The translations under genes and the position numbers were made by a program. Shown piece after piece: positions 9,331-17,900 of a stretch of 54,959 nucleotides of DNA. The DNA lies in the NCBI GenBank assembly GCA_025451675.1, contig JANWJZ010000011.1:1-54959 (forward strand), written 5' to 3'. Source of the DNA: Halanaerobiales bacterium (lineage in GTDB: Bacteria > Bacillota > Halanaerobiia > Halanaerobiales > DTU029). The first letter of the stretch is position 1. Each line of letters starts with the position of its first letter. Below the pieces are notes generated by a model, which ran no database searches, had not been told where the DNA came from, and saw only the letters and a list, made by a program, of their open reading frames with translations.

Positions 9331-9748
9331 TCAGATTCAAAATCTATTACCACACCGCTACCCCTTTTTGCTTGTAGACAGGATTGAGGAGGTAGGGGAT
9401 GGCAGGATAGTCGGTATCAAGAATGTATCTATCAATGAGGAGTTCTTCCAGGGACATTATCCAGGACACCCGATTATGCCCGGTGTTTTAATCATTGAAT
9501 CCATGGCTCAGGTTGGGGGCTTTTTGATGATGAAGGACCTGGAAAATCCAGAGGATAAATTGCCCTTCTTTGCCGGGATTGATAGGGCCAGGTTCCGCCG
9601 GCCGGTAGTCCCTGGTGACCAGTTGAGAATTGTAGGCGAGATGCTTAAATCCCGGGGTAATATTGCCAAAATAAGTGCTAAAGCCTATGTAGATGATGAA
9701 TTGGCTGCAGAAGCAGAGTTGATGTTTGCCATTCAGGATAGGGAGTAA
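9317..9748 (+). CDS. fabZ: 3-hydroxyacyl-ACP dehydratase FabZ
   Basis: 143 residues of the hot-dog-fold FabZ family. It dehydrates 3-hydroxyacyl-ACP in fatty acid synthesis, competing with LpxA for the same substrate pool. Catalytic His47 lies in GHYPGHP and Glu61 in IIESMAQ; the N-terminal signature [14 protein letters not shown] is present. The start is a GTG inside the end of lpxC, with AGGAGGAG 6 bases upstream. Its position between lpxC and lpxA is common in LPS-producing bacteria and balances lipid A against phospholipid acyl chains. Confidence 0.97.
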   Translation: MLYINQIQNLLPHRYPFLLVDRIEEVGDGRIVGIKNVSINEEFFQGHYPGHPIMPGVLIIESMAQVGGFLMMKDLENPEDKLPFFAGIDRARFRRPVVPGDQLRIVGEMLKSRGNIAKISAKAYVDDELAAEAELMFAIQDRE

Positions 9749-9819
9749 TTTTTTATTAATATTCATAGATAGAAACTATTATTATAGTGTTGTTATTGAA
9801 CTGGAAAGGGGAGGAAAGG

Positions 9820-10629
9820 TTGAAAGCTGAAAAGGAAGGCAAAGTACTGCATATGGCAAAGATTCATCCTACTGCCATTGTAGAGCCAGGAGCAAAAATT
9901 GGTACAAATGTAGAAATTGGTCCCTATAGTATTATCGGGAAAAATGTGGAAATAGGTGAAGGTACGATCATTGGTCCTCATGTTGTAATTGATGGCTGGA
10001 CAAAGATAGGCAAAAGGAATCAGATATTCCACGGTGCTTCTATAGGATTGGAACCACAGGATATGAAATTTAAAGGAGAAGAGACCTATTTATTTATCGG
10101 GGATAATAATATTATTAGAGAGAATGTAACTATCCACCGTGGGACAGAAGAGGGTGGCGGAGAAACCCGGATTGGAAACAATAACCTGATTATGGCCTAT
10201 TGTCATATTGCCCATGACTGTCAGTTGGGGAACCATATCATTATGTCCAATGCCACTAACCTGGCGGGCCATGTGGTTATTGAGGATTATGCTGTTCTTG
10301 CCGGCTTGACCGGGATTCATCAGTTTGTCAGGGTAGGAAAAATGGCCATGGTGGGAGCTCATTCCAAGGTGGTTAAAGATGTGCCCCCATATATATTGGT
10401 GGACGGCCATCCTGCCCGGGTTAATGGTATAAATGTAGTGGGACTGCGCCGTAACGGGGTATCCCCGGAATTGAGGCAGGAGATCAAGAGGGCCTATAAA
10501 ATCCTTTATAGATCCAATTTGAATATTTCCCAGGCTATAGAAAAAATGGATCAGGAACTGGAAACCAGTCCAGAGATTGAGCATTTTTTAAGATTCCTGC
10601 GTAATGCCCAGCGGGGTATCTGTAGATAG
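9820..10629 (+). CDS. lpxA: UDP-N-acetylglucosamine acyltransferase LpxA
   Basis: About 269 residues of left-handed beta-helix hexapeptide repeats (IGPYSIIGKNVEIG and similar), followed by the LpxA C-terminal helical signature GINVVGLRRNGVS. The catalytic His lies in the AHDCQLG segment. It transfers a 3-hydroxyacyl chain from ACP to UDP-GlcNAc, the first step of lipid A synthesis. The TTG at 9820 follows GGGGAGGAAAGG and is chosen on that basis. The ATG at 9853 gives the usual family N-terminus (MAKIHPTAIV) but has a poorly spaced ribosome site. A GTG at 9787 is also in frame. Confidence 0.95.
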   Translation: MKAEKEGKVLHMAKIHPTAIVEPGAKIGTNVEIGPYSIIGKNVEIGEGTIIGPHVVIDGWTKIGKRNQIFHGASIGLEPQDMKFKGEETYLFIGDNNIIRENVTIHRGTEEGGGETRIGNNNLIMAYCHIAHDCQLGNHIIMSNATNLAGHVVIEDYAVLAGLTGIHQFVRVGKMAMVGAHSKVVKDVPPYILVDGHPARVNGINVVGLRRNGVSPELRQEIKRAYKILYRSNLNISQAIEKMDQELETSPEIEHFLRFLRNAQRGICR

Positions 10630-10635
10630 GAGAGG

Positions 10636-11469
10636 ATGGGTAATATCATGGAAAGAATAGGTCTGTTAGCCGGGGAGGGAGACCTGCCTTTTATATGGGC
10701 CAGAACGGCCAGAAAAAATGGTAGAGAGGTATTTGCCTATAAATTGGTGAATAACGTAAATCCTCTGCTGGAAGAAAGTGCTGATCAGGTAAGGAGCATT
10801 AATATAGGTATGCTGGATGATTTAATAAGCAGCTTAAAGGCAGACGGGATTGAAGAACTGGTAATGATTGGCGGTATTGATAAAACCATGCTCTTTCAGG
10901 GTATTGCCCTGGATGTCCGGTTTAAGGCTCTCCTGGCAGGGTTGAAAGACCTTAATAATGATAGTATTCTATCAGCTATTGTAAATGAATTTGAGAGAGA
11001 AGGAATCAGGGTCCTGCCGCAGAGTCTCTACCTGGAAGACCTGTTGGCTGGACATGGTATATTAAACTCCCTGCAACCTGATGAGCAGTTGCTTTCAGAT
11101 TTAAAATATGCTTTTAAAATGGCCCGGGAAATAGGGCGGCTGGATATCGGCCAGACAGTAGTTGTGCAGAACAGGACTGTACTGGCAGTGGAGACCATAG
11201 AGGGTACCGATGAGGCCATCAAAAGAGGCGGGAAATTATCTGGCCCCGGTGTAGTTGTGGCAAAGGTGGCCAAACCCGGGCAGGATTTCCGATTTGATCT
11301 GCCTGTTATCGGGGAAGGTACCTTAAATACCCTTATTGCTGTAAAGGCAAGGGGACTGGTAATCGAAGCAGATAGTACCTTCATAATCGATAAAGAAAGT
11401 TTCCTTAAACGGGCAGAAGAAAACGGTATAGCCGTGGCCGCCTTAAACGAGCCAGATTTGTATGAATAA
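10636..11469 (+). CDS. lpxI: UDP-2,3-diacylglucosamine pyrophosphatase LpxI
   Basis: 277 residues with the LpxI (DUF1009) pattern: N-terminal IGLLAGEGDLPFIWARTARK, a central linker, and a C-terminal domain with TVVVQNRTVLAVETIEGTDE and GPGVVVAKVAKPGQDFRFD. It hydrolyses UDP-2,3-diacylglucosamine to lipid X and UMP, replacing LpxH of enteric bacteria. It starts 6 bases after lpxA ends. The ATG at 10636 sits almost on the ribosome site, so the in-frame ATG at 10648 is an alternative. Confidence 0.94.
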   Translation: MGNIMERIGLLAGEGDLPFIWARTARKNGREVFAYKLVNNVNPLLEESADQVRSINIGMLDDLISSLKADGIEELVMIGGIDKTMLFQGIALDVRFKALLAGLKDLNNDSILSAIVNEFEREGIRVLPQSLYLEDLLAGHGILNSLQPDEQLLSDLKYAFKMAREIGRLDIGQTVVVQNRTVLAVETIEGTDEAIKRGGKLSGPGVVVAKVAKPGQDFRFDLPVIGEGTLNTLIAVKARGLVIEADSTFIIDKESFLKRAEENGIAVAALNEPDLYE

Positions 11470-11480
11470 AGGAAGAGGGA

Positions 11481-12629
11481 GTGGGTCTGTTGGGCAAGGT
11501 AATGGTTGTAACCGGTGAGGTTTCAGGTGATATAAATGCTGCCAGGGTGGTCAGGGAGATCAAGCAGCTGGCTCCAGAGACTGTATTTTTTGGCATGGGT
11601 TCCACAGCACTAAAGGAAGAGGGTGTGGAGATTCTCATTGACCCCACGGAGATCAGTACAATCGGTTTTACAGAAGCGTTGAAGAACCTGAACGCCCATC
11701 TGGATAATTTGAAAACCCTTAAAAAGGCGATAGATAGGGAAAACCCGGATGTCTTATTCCTGGTGGATAATGCTGAATTTAACATGCTCATGGCCAGGAT
11801 TGCCCGGAAAAGGCATATCCCGGCGGTTACTTACTTTAGCCCTTCTGCCTGGATCTGGGGCAGTTGGCGGGCAAAATGGCTGGCCAGATATAAGGCTACT
11901 ATCGCTTCTGTTTTTCCCATGGAGGCGGAGGTATACAGGGAGGCAGGGGCAGAGGTGGTCTTTGTGGGCCATCCCCTGCTGGATACAATAAAAATAGAGA
12001 AGACTCCAGAGGAGATCTATTCTGAACTGGAGCTGGACCCGGAGAAAACCACTATTGGTTTATTGCCGGGCAGCCGGCTGCAGGAGATAGAAAGCCTGTT
12101 GCCGGAAATGCTCAGGACAGCAGAAAGATTACAGAAAGAAGATAAAAAATATCAATTTGTTATACCCCTGGCCAGGAATGTTGATCAGGACAGGGTGGCC
12201 AGTATGGCGGCTGATTATGAGTTAATCATTAAACTGGTTAAAGGCAGAAATTATGAAGTAATGAGTATTGCCGATTTGTTGATCACTGCCTCAGGTACAG
12301 CCACACTGGAGGCAGCTATTATCGGCACCCCCATGATTATCGTCTATAAGGTCAGCCCTACTACTTACCGTCTGGTAAAGAAATTTGTAAAACCGGAGTA
12401 TATCGGCATGCCCAATATTATTGCCGGGAAAGAAGTCCTGCCGGAGTTATTGCAGGAAAGAGCCTGTGCTGAAGAGATCTATGCTACAACCCGTTCCCTT
12501 TTGCAAAAGCCATATCAGTTGAACAATATGCGGATGGAATTAAAATATATCAGGGAAAAATTAGGTACTCCAGGCGGAGTGAGAAAGACTGCTGAACTGG
12601 TGCTGAAAAAAGGTGGTCTTTTAAGTTAA
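11481..12629 (+). CDS. lpxB: Lipid-A-disaccharide synthase LpxB
   Basis: 382 residues of glycosyltransferase family 19. It joins lipid X to UDP-2,3-diacylglucosamine to make the tetraacyl disaccharide precursor of lipid A. Family features are VTGEVSGDINAA near the N-terminus, the nucleotide-site segment GLLPGSRLQEI, and the C-terminal ASGTATLEAAIIGTPMIIVYK followed by the PEYIGMPNIIAG segment. The GTG at 11481 or the TTG at 11490 are both plausible starts after GGAAGAGGGAG. It lies directly after lpxI, whose product is one of its two substrates. Confidence 0.96.
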   Translation: MGLLGKVMVVTGEVSGDINAARVVREIKQLAPETVFFGMGSTALKEEGVEILIDPTEISTIGFTEALKNLNAHLDNLKTLKKAIDRENPDVLFLVDNAEFNMLMARIARKRHIPAVTYFSPSAWIWGSWRAKWLARYKATIASVFPMEAEVYREAGAEVVFVGHPLLDTIKIEKTPEEIYSELELDPEKTTIGLLPGSRLQEIESLLPEMLRTAERLQKEDKKYQFVIPLARNVDQDRVASMAADYELIIKLVKGRNYEVMSIADLLITASGTATLEAAIIGTPMIIVYKVSPTTYRLVKKFVKPEYIGMPNIIAGKEVLPELLQERACAEEIYATTRSLLQKPYQLNNMRMELKYIREKLGTPGGVRKTAELVLKKGGLLS

Positions 12630-12649
12630 ATTAGTCCGGAGTGGTTAGC

Positions 12650-13240
12650 TTGAAAAATAAGACAATTTTAATCCTGACTGGAATCATAATTATCATAACA
12701 GGGATTTTTTTCAGTTTGCATTATCAGCCGGAATCGTTACAGGATAACCCGGTAAATCCGGCAGAAGAAAATCTGGAACCGGGTGACCAGTTTAAGAATG
12801 TCCAGCTGGTTTTCTTCAATAGTGACGGTTCGATCAGCTGGCATCTGGATTCAGAGAGTATTAATAACCTGACCAGGCAAAGGGTATTAGAGTTATTCCC
12901 TGTAAATATTACCGCCATTACTGAAGGGGAAGAGGTTCTCTATAATCTCCATGCCCATAATAGTTACTATAACCTTGATTCAGGCCTGATCCAGATTGCC
13001 GGGCCGATAGAGATTATAAAGGATCAGCTTAGCTTTCAGGCAGCCAATATAAGCTGGCAGGATGGGGGAGATTTCCTCCTGGCTACCGGGGGGATTTATA
13101 TTCATTCCCCTGATTTTATTATTGAAGGTGAAAGCCTCGAATCTGATCTAAGCCTGAATAGGGTTACCATAAAGGGAAGTACAGAGAAACAGGCTTATTT
13201 TACCTGGAAAGATGGGAGTGATCAGGATAAGGACTTATAG
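12650..13240 (+). CDS. lptC: LptC-like LPS export protein
   Basis: About 196 residues: a short basic N-terminus, one TM helix (about residues 7-25), and a periplasmic region of short beta strands. Segments such as ISWHLDSESINN and YYNLDSGLIQIAG match the LptC/YrbK jellyroll, which takes LPS from LptFG and passes it to LptA. The TTG at 12650 has GGAG 8 bases upstream; a GTG at 12641 is also in frame. The gene overlaps the following lptA by 29 bases, and lptB and lptG follow, the classical lptC-lptA-lptB order. Family similarity is low in residues, as usual for LptC, so context carries weight. Confidence 0.85.
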   Translation: MKNKTILILTGIIIIITGIFFSLHYQPESLQDNPVNPAEENLEPGDQFKNVQLVFFNSDGSISWHLDSESINNLTRQRVLELFPVNITAITEGEEVLYNLHAHNSYYNLDSGLIQIAGPIEIIKDQLSFQAANISWQDGGDFLLATGGIYIHSPDFIIEGESLESDLSLNRVTIKGSTEKQAYFTWKDGSDQDKDL

Positions 13241-13874
13241 CATTTTTATTAAAAAATACCTCTTTTTAGTTTTGTTAATCCTGATATTGTTCTGTATTAG
13301 TAACCCTGCTATAGCTGTCGGGGAGCAAGCGGAGGGTTTATGGGCTGATCAGATTATTACTGTTTTTGCGGAAAATACGGCAGAGTTAATCATCGCTGAA
13401 GGTAATGCCCGCCTGATTTACGATGATTATGAAATTAGTGCTGATTATATTGAATATGCCTACTTGAATGAGTTCATAGAGATAAAAGGTAATATATCTT
13501 TATCCAGTGAAGATTATCATTTGTCAGCGGAAAGGTTTAGCGGAAATTTAAAGGAAAAACACTTTATAGCCAGAGATAATGTCTTTTTTCAGAGCAATGA
13601 TTTAGAGATAAATGCGACAAGGCTTGAGATGGAAAACGAAGAAATATTTAATTTTAGCGGGAATGTCTCTGTTTTTTATGGGGAAATCCAGGTTCAGGCC
13701 GACAGGCTGACATACGACCGGCAGCAGGAGTTGCTTATTCTGGAAGGAAATGTTAATGGAAAAAATGGTGATTTGAATTTGTCCGGTGAGCGCATGGAAG
13801 TTGATCTGAATACTGAAAAGATCAAATTACAGGGAAAAGCAGAACTTCTCTTTAAGGATAAGGGTGGAGAATAG
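13212..13874 (+). CDS. lptA: LptA-like periplasmic LPS-bridge protein (second copy)
   Basis: 220 residues with an N-terminal signal segment (FLVLLILILFCISNPAIA) and then a repeating OstA/LptA strand pattern: IIAEGNARLIYDDYEIS, EIKGNISLSS, NFSGNVSVFYG and LILEGNVNGKNG. It sits between lptC and lptB, the canonical lptA position, so it is the better candidate for the main bridge subunit than the copy at 4441. The ATG at 13212 overlaps lptC; a GTG at 13218 is an alternative. The stop abuts the lptB start. Confidence 0.88.
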   Translation: MGVIRIRTYSIFIKKYLFLVLLILILFCISNPAIAVGEQAEGLWADQIITVFAENTAELIIAEGNARLIYDDYEISADYIEYAYLNEFIEIKGNISLSSEDYHLSAERFSGNLKEKHFIARDNVFFQSNDLEINATRLEMENEEIFNFSGNVSVFYGEIQVQADRLTYDRQQELLILEGNVNGKNGDLNLSGERMEVDLNTEKIKLQGKAELLFKDKGGE

Positions 13875-14594
13875 ATGAGTATTGTCGCTACTGGATTGGT
13901 GAAAGAATATAATAAACAACGGGTTGTTAATGAAGTAGATTTGACCGTGGACCGGGGAGAGATAGTAGGTCTTCTGGGCCCAAATGGTGCCGGAAAGACC
14001 ACTACTTTTTATATGGTAGTTGGTTTAGTCAAACCGGATAGTGGTAAAATCTGTCTTGATGGTAAAGATATTACCAATCTGCCTGTCTTTCAACGGGCCC
14101 GGAGGGGTATCGGCTACCTTTCACAGGAACCTTCTGTTTTCAGGAAGATGACGGTTCAGAATAATATCCTGGCTATTTTACAGGCCCGTAATTTGAGCAG
14201 GGAAGAAGTCCAGCAGAAACTGGAAGAATTACTGGAAGAATTTGATATTTCCCATTTGAGGAACCGGATGGGATATCAGTTATCCGGCGGGGAAAGGCGG
14301 AGGGTGGAAATTGCCCGTTCACTGGCCACGGACCCCTCCTTCATTCTCCTGGATGAACCTTTTGCCGGAGTGGATCCCATTGCCGTCAATGATATACAGA
14401 ATATAATCACTTACCTGAAGGAGAGAGGCCTGGGTGTCCTGATTACTGATCATAGTGTCCGGGAGACACTCTCCATCACTGATCGGGCCTATATCATGCA
14501 TGAGGGCAGGATACTTCTGAGCGGCAGCTCCGATGAGGTGGCCAATAACGAACTGGCCCGGAAGTTTTATCTGGGAGAGAGATTTTCAATGTAA
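13875..14594 (+). CDS. lptB: LPS export ABC transporter ATPase LptB
   Basis: 239 residues, typical length. Walker A is GPNGAGKTT, the signature LSGGERRRVEIARSLA, and Walker B FILLDEPFAGVDP with the family-typical GVDP; H-loop ITDHS. LptB powers extraction of LPS from the inner membrane through LptF and LptG. The start codon directly follows the lptA stop and lptG begins 10 bases downstream, which indicates one translationally linked unit. Only one lptB occurs here, so it presumably serves both the fused LptF/G domain and the separate LptG. Confidence 0.97.
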   Translation: MSIVATGLVKEYNKQRVVNEVDLTVDRGEIVGLLGPNGAGKTTTFYMVVGLVKPDSGKICLDGKDITNLPVFQRARRGIGYLSQEPSVFRKMTVQNNILAILQARNLSREEVQQKLEELLEEFDISHLRNRMGYQLSGGERRRVEIARSLATDPSFILLDEPFAGVDPIAVNDIQNIITYLKERGLGVLITDHSVRETLSITDRAYIMHEGRILLSGSSDEVANNELARKFYLGERFSM

Positions 14595-14604
14595 GGAAGG
14601 TGCC

Positions 14605-15705
14605 ATGATGAGGCTAATTTATAGATATATAACCATGGAACTGCTGACACCATTAATATTTGGAGTGGCAGCCTTTACAGGGATATTTATTGGCACAGAT
14701 CTATTATTTGAGTTGATAGATTATTACAACAATTATGGTGTGCGGATTCTTACCCTGGTTCAATTATTTTTTCTGAATTTACCTGCTATCGCTGTCTATA
14801 CGATTCCCATGGCAACCTTATTGGGGACAATTATGGGTTATGGCCGTTTATCCGGGGATGGAGAGATTACAGCTTTAAGGGCCAGTGGCATCAGTATTTA
14901 TAAACTTGTTATGCCGGCTTTATTCCTCGGTTTACTGATGACTCTTATAACTATTGGTGTCAATGAATTCATTGTACCACAGGCAAATTACCTTAATGAG
15001 CAGATTGTCTGGGAGTTTAAACATGGCTACAGACGTCCGACTACCCAGAATAATCTGATGCTACCATCCCGGGACGGCAGGGGCAGGCCGGATTTTTTCC
15101 TATATGCCCGCAGTTTTGACGGAGACACCGGCCTTATGAAAGGTGTTATTTTTCAGGATTTTACCGATGGTAAACCTGTTCAATTGATAGAAGCTGAAGA
15201 GGCCATCTGGCAGGATGGGGGCGGCTGGGTTTTCATAAATGGAAGGATTATTCATTTACAGGCCGGAGAAAGGATTCCCGCCCTGACTTTCAGTGAATAC
15301 AGGAATATTCCCTTAAGCTATCAGCCAGCCCAGGTGGCAAAATTGAACAAGAATATAGATGATATGAATTTTAATGAATTAAGGGAGTTTATAAGATTTC
15401 AGGCCAGACAGGGAAAGAATGTCAATGAAGAATTGGTGAGTTTACACCAGCGGCTTTCTATCCCCTTTGCCAATTTTATTTTTGCACTCCTGGCAGCCTT
15501 ATTGGGTATTTACCCGCAGCGTTCCGGTGGTTCGGCAACGGGCATGGGTATCAGTATCATTGTTATTTTCATTTATTATACCATCATGACTATCGGCAGC
15601 GCCCTTGGGGAACAGGGAACCATTTCACCCCTATTTGGTGCCTGGGTGCAGAATATTGTCTTCCTGGTAATCGGTGGCATCATGCTTTATCGGGCTGATA
15701 AATAG
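14605..15705 (+). CDS. lptG: LptF/LptG family LPS export permease (stand-alone)
   Basis: 366 residues with the LptF/G plan: TM helices near 12-35, 50-80 and 100-125, a periplasmic beta domain (about 130-270), then three TM helices near the end. Shared family patterns are LLGTIMGYGRLSGDGEITAL and LHQRLSIPFANFIFALLAALL. The product is paralogous to the N-terminal domain of the 1270-4416 fusion, and together they can form the LptFG heterodimer. AAGGAAGG lies 4 bases before the ATG at 14605. I cannot tell from sequence which paralog is F and which is G; the symbol is a guess from position after lptB. Confidence 0.9.
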   Translation: MMRLIYRYITMELLTPLIFGVAAFTGIFIGTDLLFELIDYYNNYGVRILTLVQLFFLNLPAIAVYTIPMATLLGTIMGYGRLSGDGEITALRASGISIYKLVMPALFLGLLMTLITIGVNEFIVPQANYLNEQIVWEFKHGYRRPTTQNNLMLPSRDGRGRPDFFLYARSFDGDTGLMKGVIFQDFTDGKPVQLIEAEEAIWQDGGGWVFINGRIIHLQAGERIPALTFSEYRNIPLSYQPAQVAKLNKNIDDMNFNELREFIRFQARQGKNVNEELVSLHQRLSIPFANFIFALLAALLGIYPQRSGGSATGMGISIIVIFIYYTIMTIGSALGEQGTISPLFGAWVQNIVFLVIGGIMLYRADK

Positions 15706-15736
15706 GGAGCCCTGTCTACAAAAAATGTAAATATTA

Positions 15737-15745
15737 TGATATAAT
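15737..15745 (+). promoter_or_regulatory. Extended -10 promoter before the DUF3084 gene
   Basis: TGATATAAT: TG, one base, then a perfect TATAAT at 15740-15745. No good -35 lies 17 bases upstream, which is usual for extended -10 promoters. It is 65 bases before the next start codon. Confidence 0.5.
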
Positions 15746-15809
15746 TTTATATAATTAAATGCCGGGAATTAACTTGCTGGCAAGCTCTGGATAGAAGGGA
15801 GGTAGCAGT

Positions 15810-17108
15810 ATGTATGGGGTGCTCTTGATCCTTTTCGTTGTAGGCCTGAGTGGTTTCATTGCCTATCTGGGTGATCGGATAGGCATGAAGGTGGGGAAAA
15901 GAAGAATCTCCCTTTTTGGCCTGCGGCCAAAATATACTTCGATTATAATCACCGTACTGACCGGTATTATAATCGCTTCCCTGACTATTACCATAATACT
16001 TGCTACCAATAATAGAGTGCGCCAGGCTTTATTTAATATTCAGCAGGTTCTTGTCCGGCTGGAAGATACCAGAAATCAACTGGATTACATGAACCACCAA
16101 ATGCTATTGAAGGATATTGAATTAAAGGAAAAAGAAGAGGAAATTGAAGCCATTGAAATGGAACTATCCCGTTTACAGGTGCATAAAGAACAACTGGAGA
16201 AGGAAAATCAAATTCTGGATGAGCAGATAAATGATCTGGAAGGGAAATTAAGTACTATTGTGCTTGAGTATGAAGCCGCCCAGAAGGACATAGATTCTCT
16301 TACAGAAACGATCAGGAATCTGGATGCAACCCGAGAGGATCTGGAAAGACAGTTAGCCAGTCTGAAATCTGAAAGGAAGAGCCTTGAAGAACAGATCCAG
16401 ATCCTGAACATGGAGATAGCCAGGGTTAACCAGGAGTTAAGTGATACTACTATTAGATATTATTTGCAGGACCTGGTTTATCAGAAGGGTGATATTATCT
16501 ATCTTGATGTTATAGAAAAAGGCGAAACTCAGGAAGAGATTATTGATAGTATCGCCTCCTATCTGGATCGGGCTAACCAGGAAGTTTTGAAACATCCGGT
16601 AGAGGTTGATCCGGAGACTGGAACAGCTTTACGCCTGAATATTGGAGAAATCGCTGCCCTGACCAGGATTATCCTGGAGTCAGAAAGTGAAAGATTTATT
16701 GTTTACCTTGTTGCCAATGTAAATGTTTCCCAGAACAGCTATGTTCCGGCCCGTTTTCAGATTAATGAGGATTTTATAGTTTTTAAGAGAGGTGATCTTA
16801 TCGCCAGCAAGGTCGTCAGGGCCGGGGCATCAGTGGTAGAACTCGAGAAGGCCTTGAATGAATTACTGGATCTGATTAATATCAATTCTATCAGGAAAGG
16901 GATTATAACAAATCAGGGTTCGATTGGCTCTATGGAATTTAGCAGTTTTTATCAGATATTGCGGAAGGTCCAGGATATGTCCGGTAATGTGGAAGTGAAA
17001 GTTATTGCTACAGAGGATATCTGGCGGGAAGACGGTTGGAATAATCATTTTACCGACAAGATCCGTTTTGATGTAATACCTGCAGGAAATGGTGATCTGG
17101 ATGGATGA
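15810..17108 (+). CDS. DUF3084 membrane protein with long coiled coil
   Basis: 432 residues. Two TM helices come first (about 1-22 and 48-70), with the basic loop GDRIGMKVGKRRISLFGLRPK between them, a DUF3084 hallmark. A heptad-rich coiled coil runs from about 75 to 210. The C-terminal globular domain (about 210-432) contains QKGDIIYLDVIEKGETQEEI and RGDLIASKVVRAGAS. The function is unknown. DUF3084 genes often lie next to LPS-cluster genes in diderm Firmicutes and cyanobacteria, so a role in envelope assembly or tethering is plausible. It overlaps the following RNase H-like gene by 20 bases. Confidence 0.85.
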   Translation: MYGVLLILFVVGLSGFIAYLGDRIGMKVGKRRISLFGLRPKYTSIIITVLTGIIIASLTITIILATNNRVRQALFNIQQVLVRLEDTRNQLDYMNHQMLLKDIELKEKEEEIEAIEMELSRLQVHKEQLEKENQILDEQINDLEGKLSTIVLEYEAAQKDIDSLTETIRNLDATREDLERQLASLKSERKSLEEQIQILNMEIARVNQELSDTTIRYYLQDLVYQKGDIIYLDVIEKGETQEEIIDSIASYLDRANQEVLKHPVEVDPETGTALRLNIGEIAALTRIILESESERFIVYLVANVNVSQNSYVPARFQINEDFIVFKRGDLIASKVVRAGASVVELEKALNELLDLININSIRKGIITNQGSIGSMEFSSFYQILRKVQDMSGNVEVKVIATEDIWREDGWNNHFTDKIRFDVIPAGNGDLDG

Positions 17109-17526
17109 GAGGGAAAAGGCAATACTGGCTATAGACCCAGGTAAGGATAAATGCGGCCTGGCTATAGTTAATTACAGCCTCCTGGTCTTATCTAAAAAGA
17201 TTGTTGATAGAATAGAATTGCAGTCATATTTGAGTCAATTAATTAATATTTATGATATCAGGGAGATTATTATCGGTGACGGTACTTTTTATAATGAAGT
17301 CCTGAAGGAGATTAAAGGGATAACAGATATTCCAGTTAAAATAGTTGATGAGGCCTACACTACTATGGAAGCAGAGAAAAGATACTGGCAGGAAAAAGGC
17401 TGGTTGTGGAAAAAACTCCTCTTTTTCATTCACTGGAAACCGGGAAGGCCATTGGATGACTATGTTGCTGTTATACTGGCAGAACGTTATCTGCAAAACG
17501 GACAAGTGGATATAATTGGAATATAA
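17089..17526 (+). CDS. YqgF/RuvX-like RNase H-fold protein
   Basis: 145 residues. ILAIDPGKDKCGLAI matches the first acidic motif of the YqgF/RuvC-like RNase H fold, IIIGDGT the second strand, VDEAYTTMEA the glutamate region, and PLDDYVAVILAERYL the C-terminal DD motif. Canonical YqgF (RuvX) processes pre-16S rRNA ends; this divergent member pairs with DUF3084 and may have another task. Start is ATG 17089, or ATG 17101 (MDEREKA), which gives a cleaner N-terminus. It ends the operon before the ompM leader. Confidence 0.8.
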   Translation: MVIWMDEREKAILAIDPGKDKCGLAIVNYSLLVLSKKIVDRIELQSYLSQLINIYDIREIIIGDGTFYNEVLKEIKGITDIPVKIVDEAYTTMEAEKRYWQEKGWLWKKLLFFIHWKPGRPLDDYVAVILAERYLQNGQVDIIGI

Positions 17527-17543
17527 AAATTTATATTTTATGC

Positions 17544-17568
17544 AGGGATTTTTATATCCAGAGAGAAT
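17544..17568 (+). promoter_or_regulatory. Sigma-H-like promoter P1 of the SLH porin gene
   Basis: TGCAGGGATT, then GAATATA with 14 bases between AGGGATT and GAAT. It fits the sigma-H consensus spacing with one -35 deviation (G for A). It is the upstream member of a tandem pair 76 bases apart. Confidence 0.6.
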
Positions 17569-17590
17569 ATATATTTAAGTTCGAAGGGCA

Positions 17591-17635
17591 GGAGAATAAA
17601 AATTTTTTAAAAAGCTTGCAGGATTTTTATTCTCC
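17591..17635. repeat. Perfect 13-bp inverted repeat over porin promoter P2
   Basis: GGAGAATAAAAAT at 17591-17603 is the exact reverse complement of ATTTTTATTCTCC at 17623-17635, with a 19-base loop. The right arm covers the end of the P2 -35 and most of its spacer. It could be an operator, or an RNA hairpin in transcripts from P1. Confidence 0.6.
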
Positions 17636-17644
17636 GTGTAGAAT
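17620..17644 (+). promoter_or_regulatory. Sigma-H-like promoter P2 of the SLH porin gene
   Basis: TTGCAGGATTT, then GAATATA with 14 bases between AGGATTT and GAAT. This is a full match to RNAGGAWWW-N11-RNNGAAT. The transcript would carry a leader of about 250 bases. Confidence 0.65.
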
Positions 17645-17789
17645 ATATATAACTGGAGCAAAGGCTCCTTACTTAATGTTGTCATAAATCTTATCATCTC
17701 TGGCTGAAAATGTGAGAGAAAGGAGGTGCCCCCGTATCACGCGGCAGGAAGGGATGATAGGGTTCTATATATAGTTCATTGAAAACTTC

Positions 17790-17860
17790 TTTGAGAATTA
17801 TGGTCATGAGGAAACAAGGACACTCATGAACGGGATTCTCAAAAGTTCGAAGTGAACTTT
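17790..17860 (+). promoter_or_regulatory. Nested hairpins in the porin mRNA leader
   Basis: Outer stem TTTGAGAAT (17790-17798) with ATTCTCAAA (17835-17843). Inner stem TCATGAG (17804-17810) with CTCATGA (17823-17829) and a 12-base apical loop. A further stem AAAGTTC/GAACTTT (17842-17848 with 17854-17860) overlaps the outer arm by two bases. No T-run follows, so it is not a terminator. Confidence 0.6.
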
Positions 17861-17900
17861 AGAACATATTTTAAAAAATAATCAAGGGGGAAAAAGAATT

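Larger units (their letters stand above)
17527..17900 (+). other. Long structured leader region of the SLH porin gene
   Basis: A 374-base stretch without a credible gene. It holds two sigma-H-like promoters and then at least four stem-loops downstream of the second -10. These are GGAGC/GCTCC at 17654-17667, a 9-bp stem TATCATCTC/GGGATGATA (17692-17700 with 17751-17759), a nested two-part hairpin (17790-17798 with 17835-17843, inner TCATGAG/CTCATGA), and AAAGTTC/GAACTTT (17842-17860). The ribosome site AAGGGGG is free just before the start. This looks like an mRNA-stabilising or regulatory leader for a very abundant protein. I do not recognise a known riboswitch. Confidence 0.6.

Noticed and set aside
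17641-17780. Known riboswitch in the ompM leader
   Set aside because: No match to the T-box, SAM, TPP, cobalamin, glycine, fluoride or cyclic dinucleotide core sequences that I can recognise.
17726-17782. 18-codon leader peptide starting GTG in the ompM leader
   Set aside because: The GTG overlaps its only ribosome-like site, so initiation is implausible, and the codons coincide with RNA stems.
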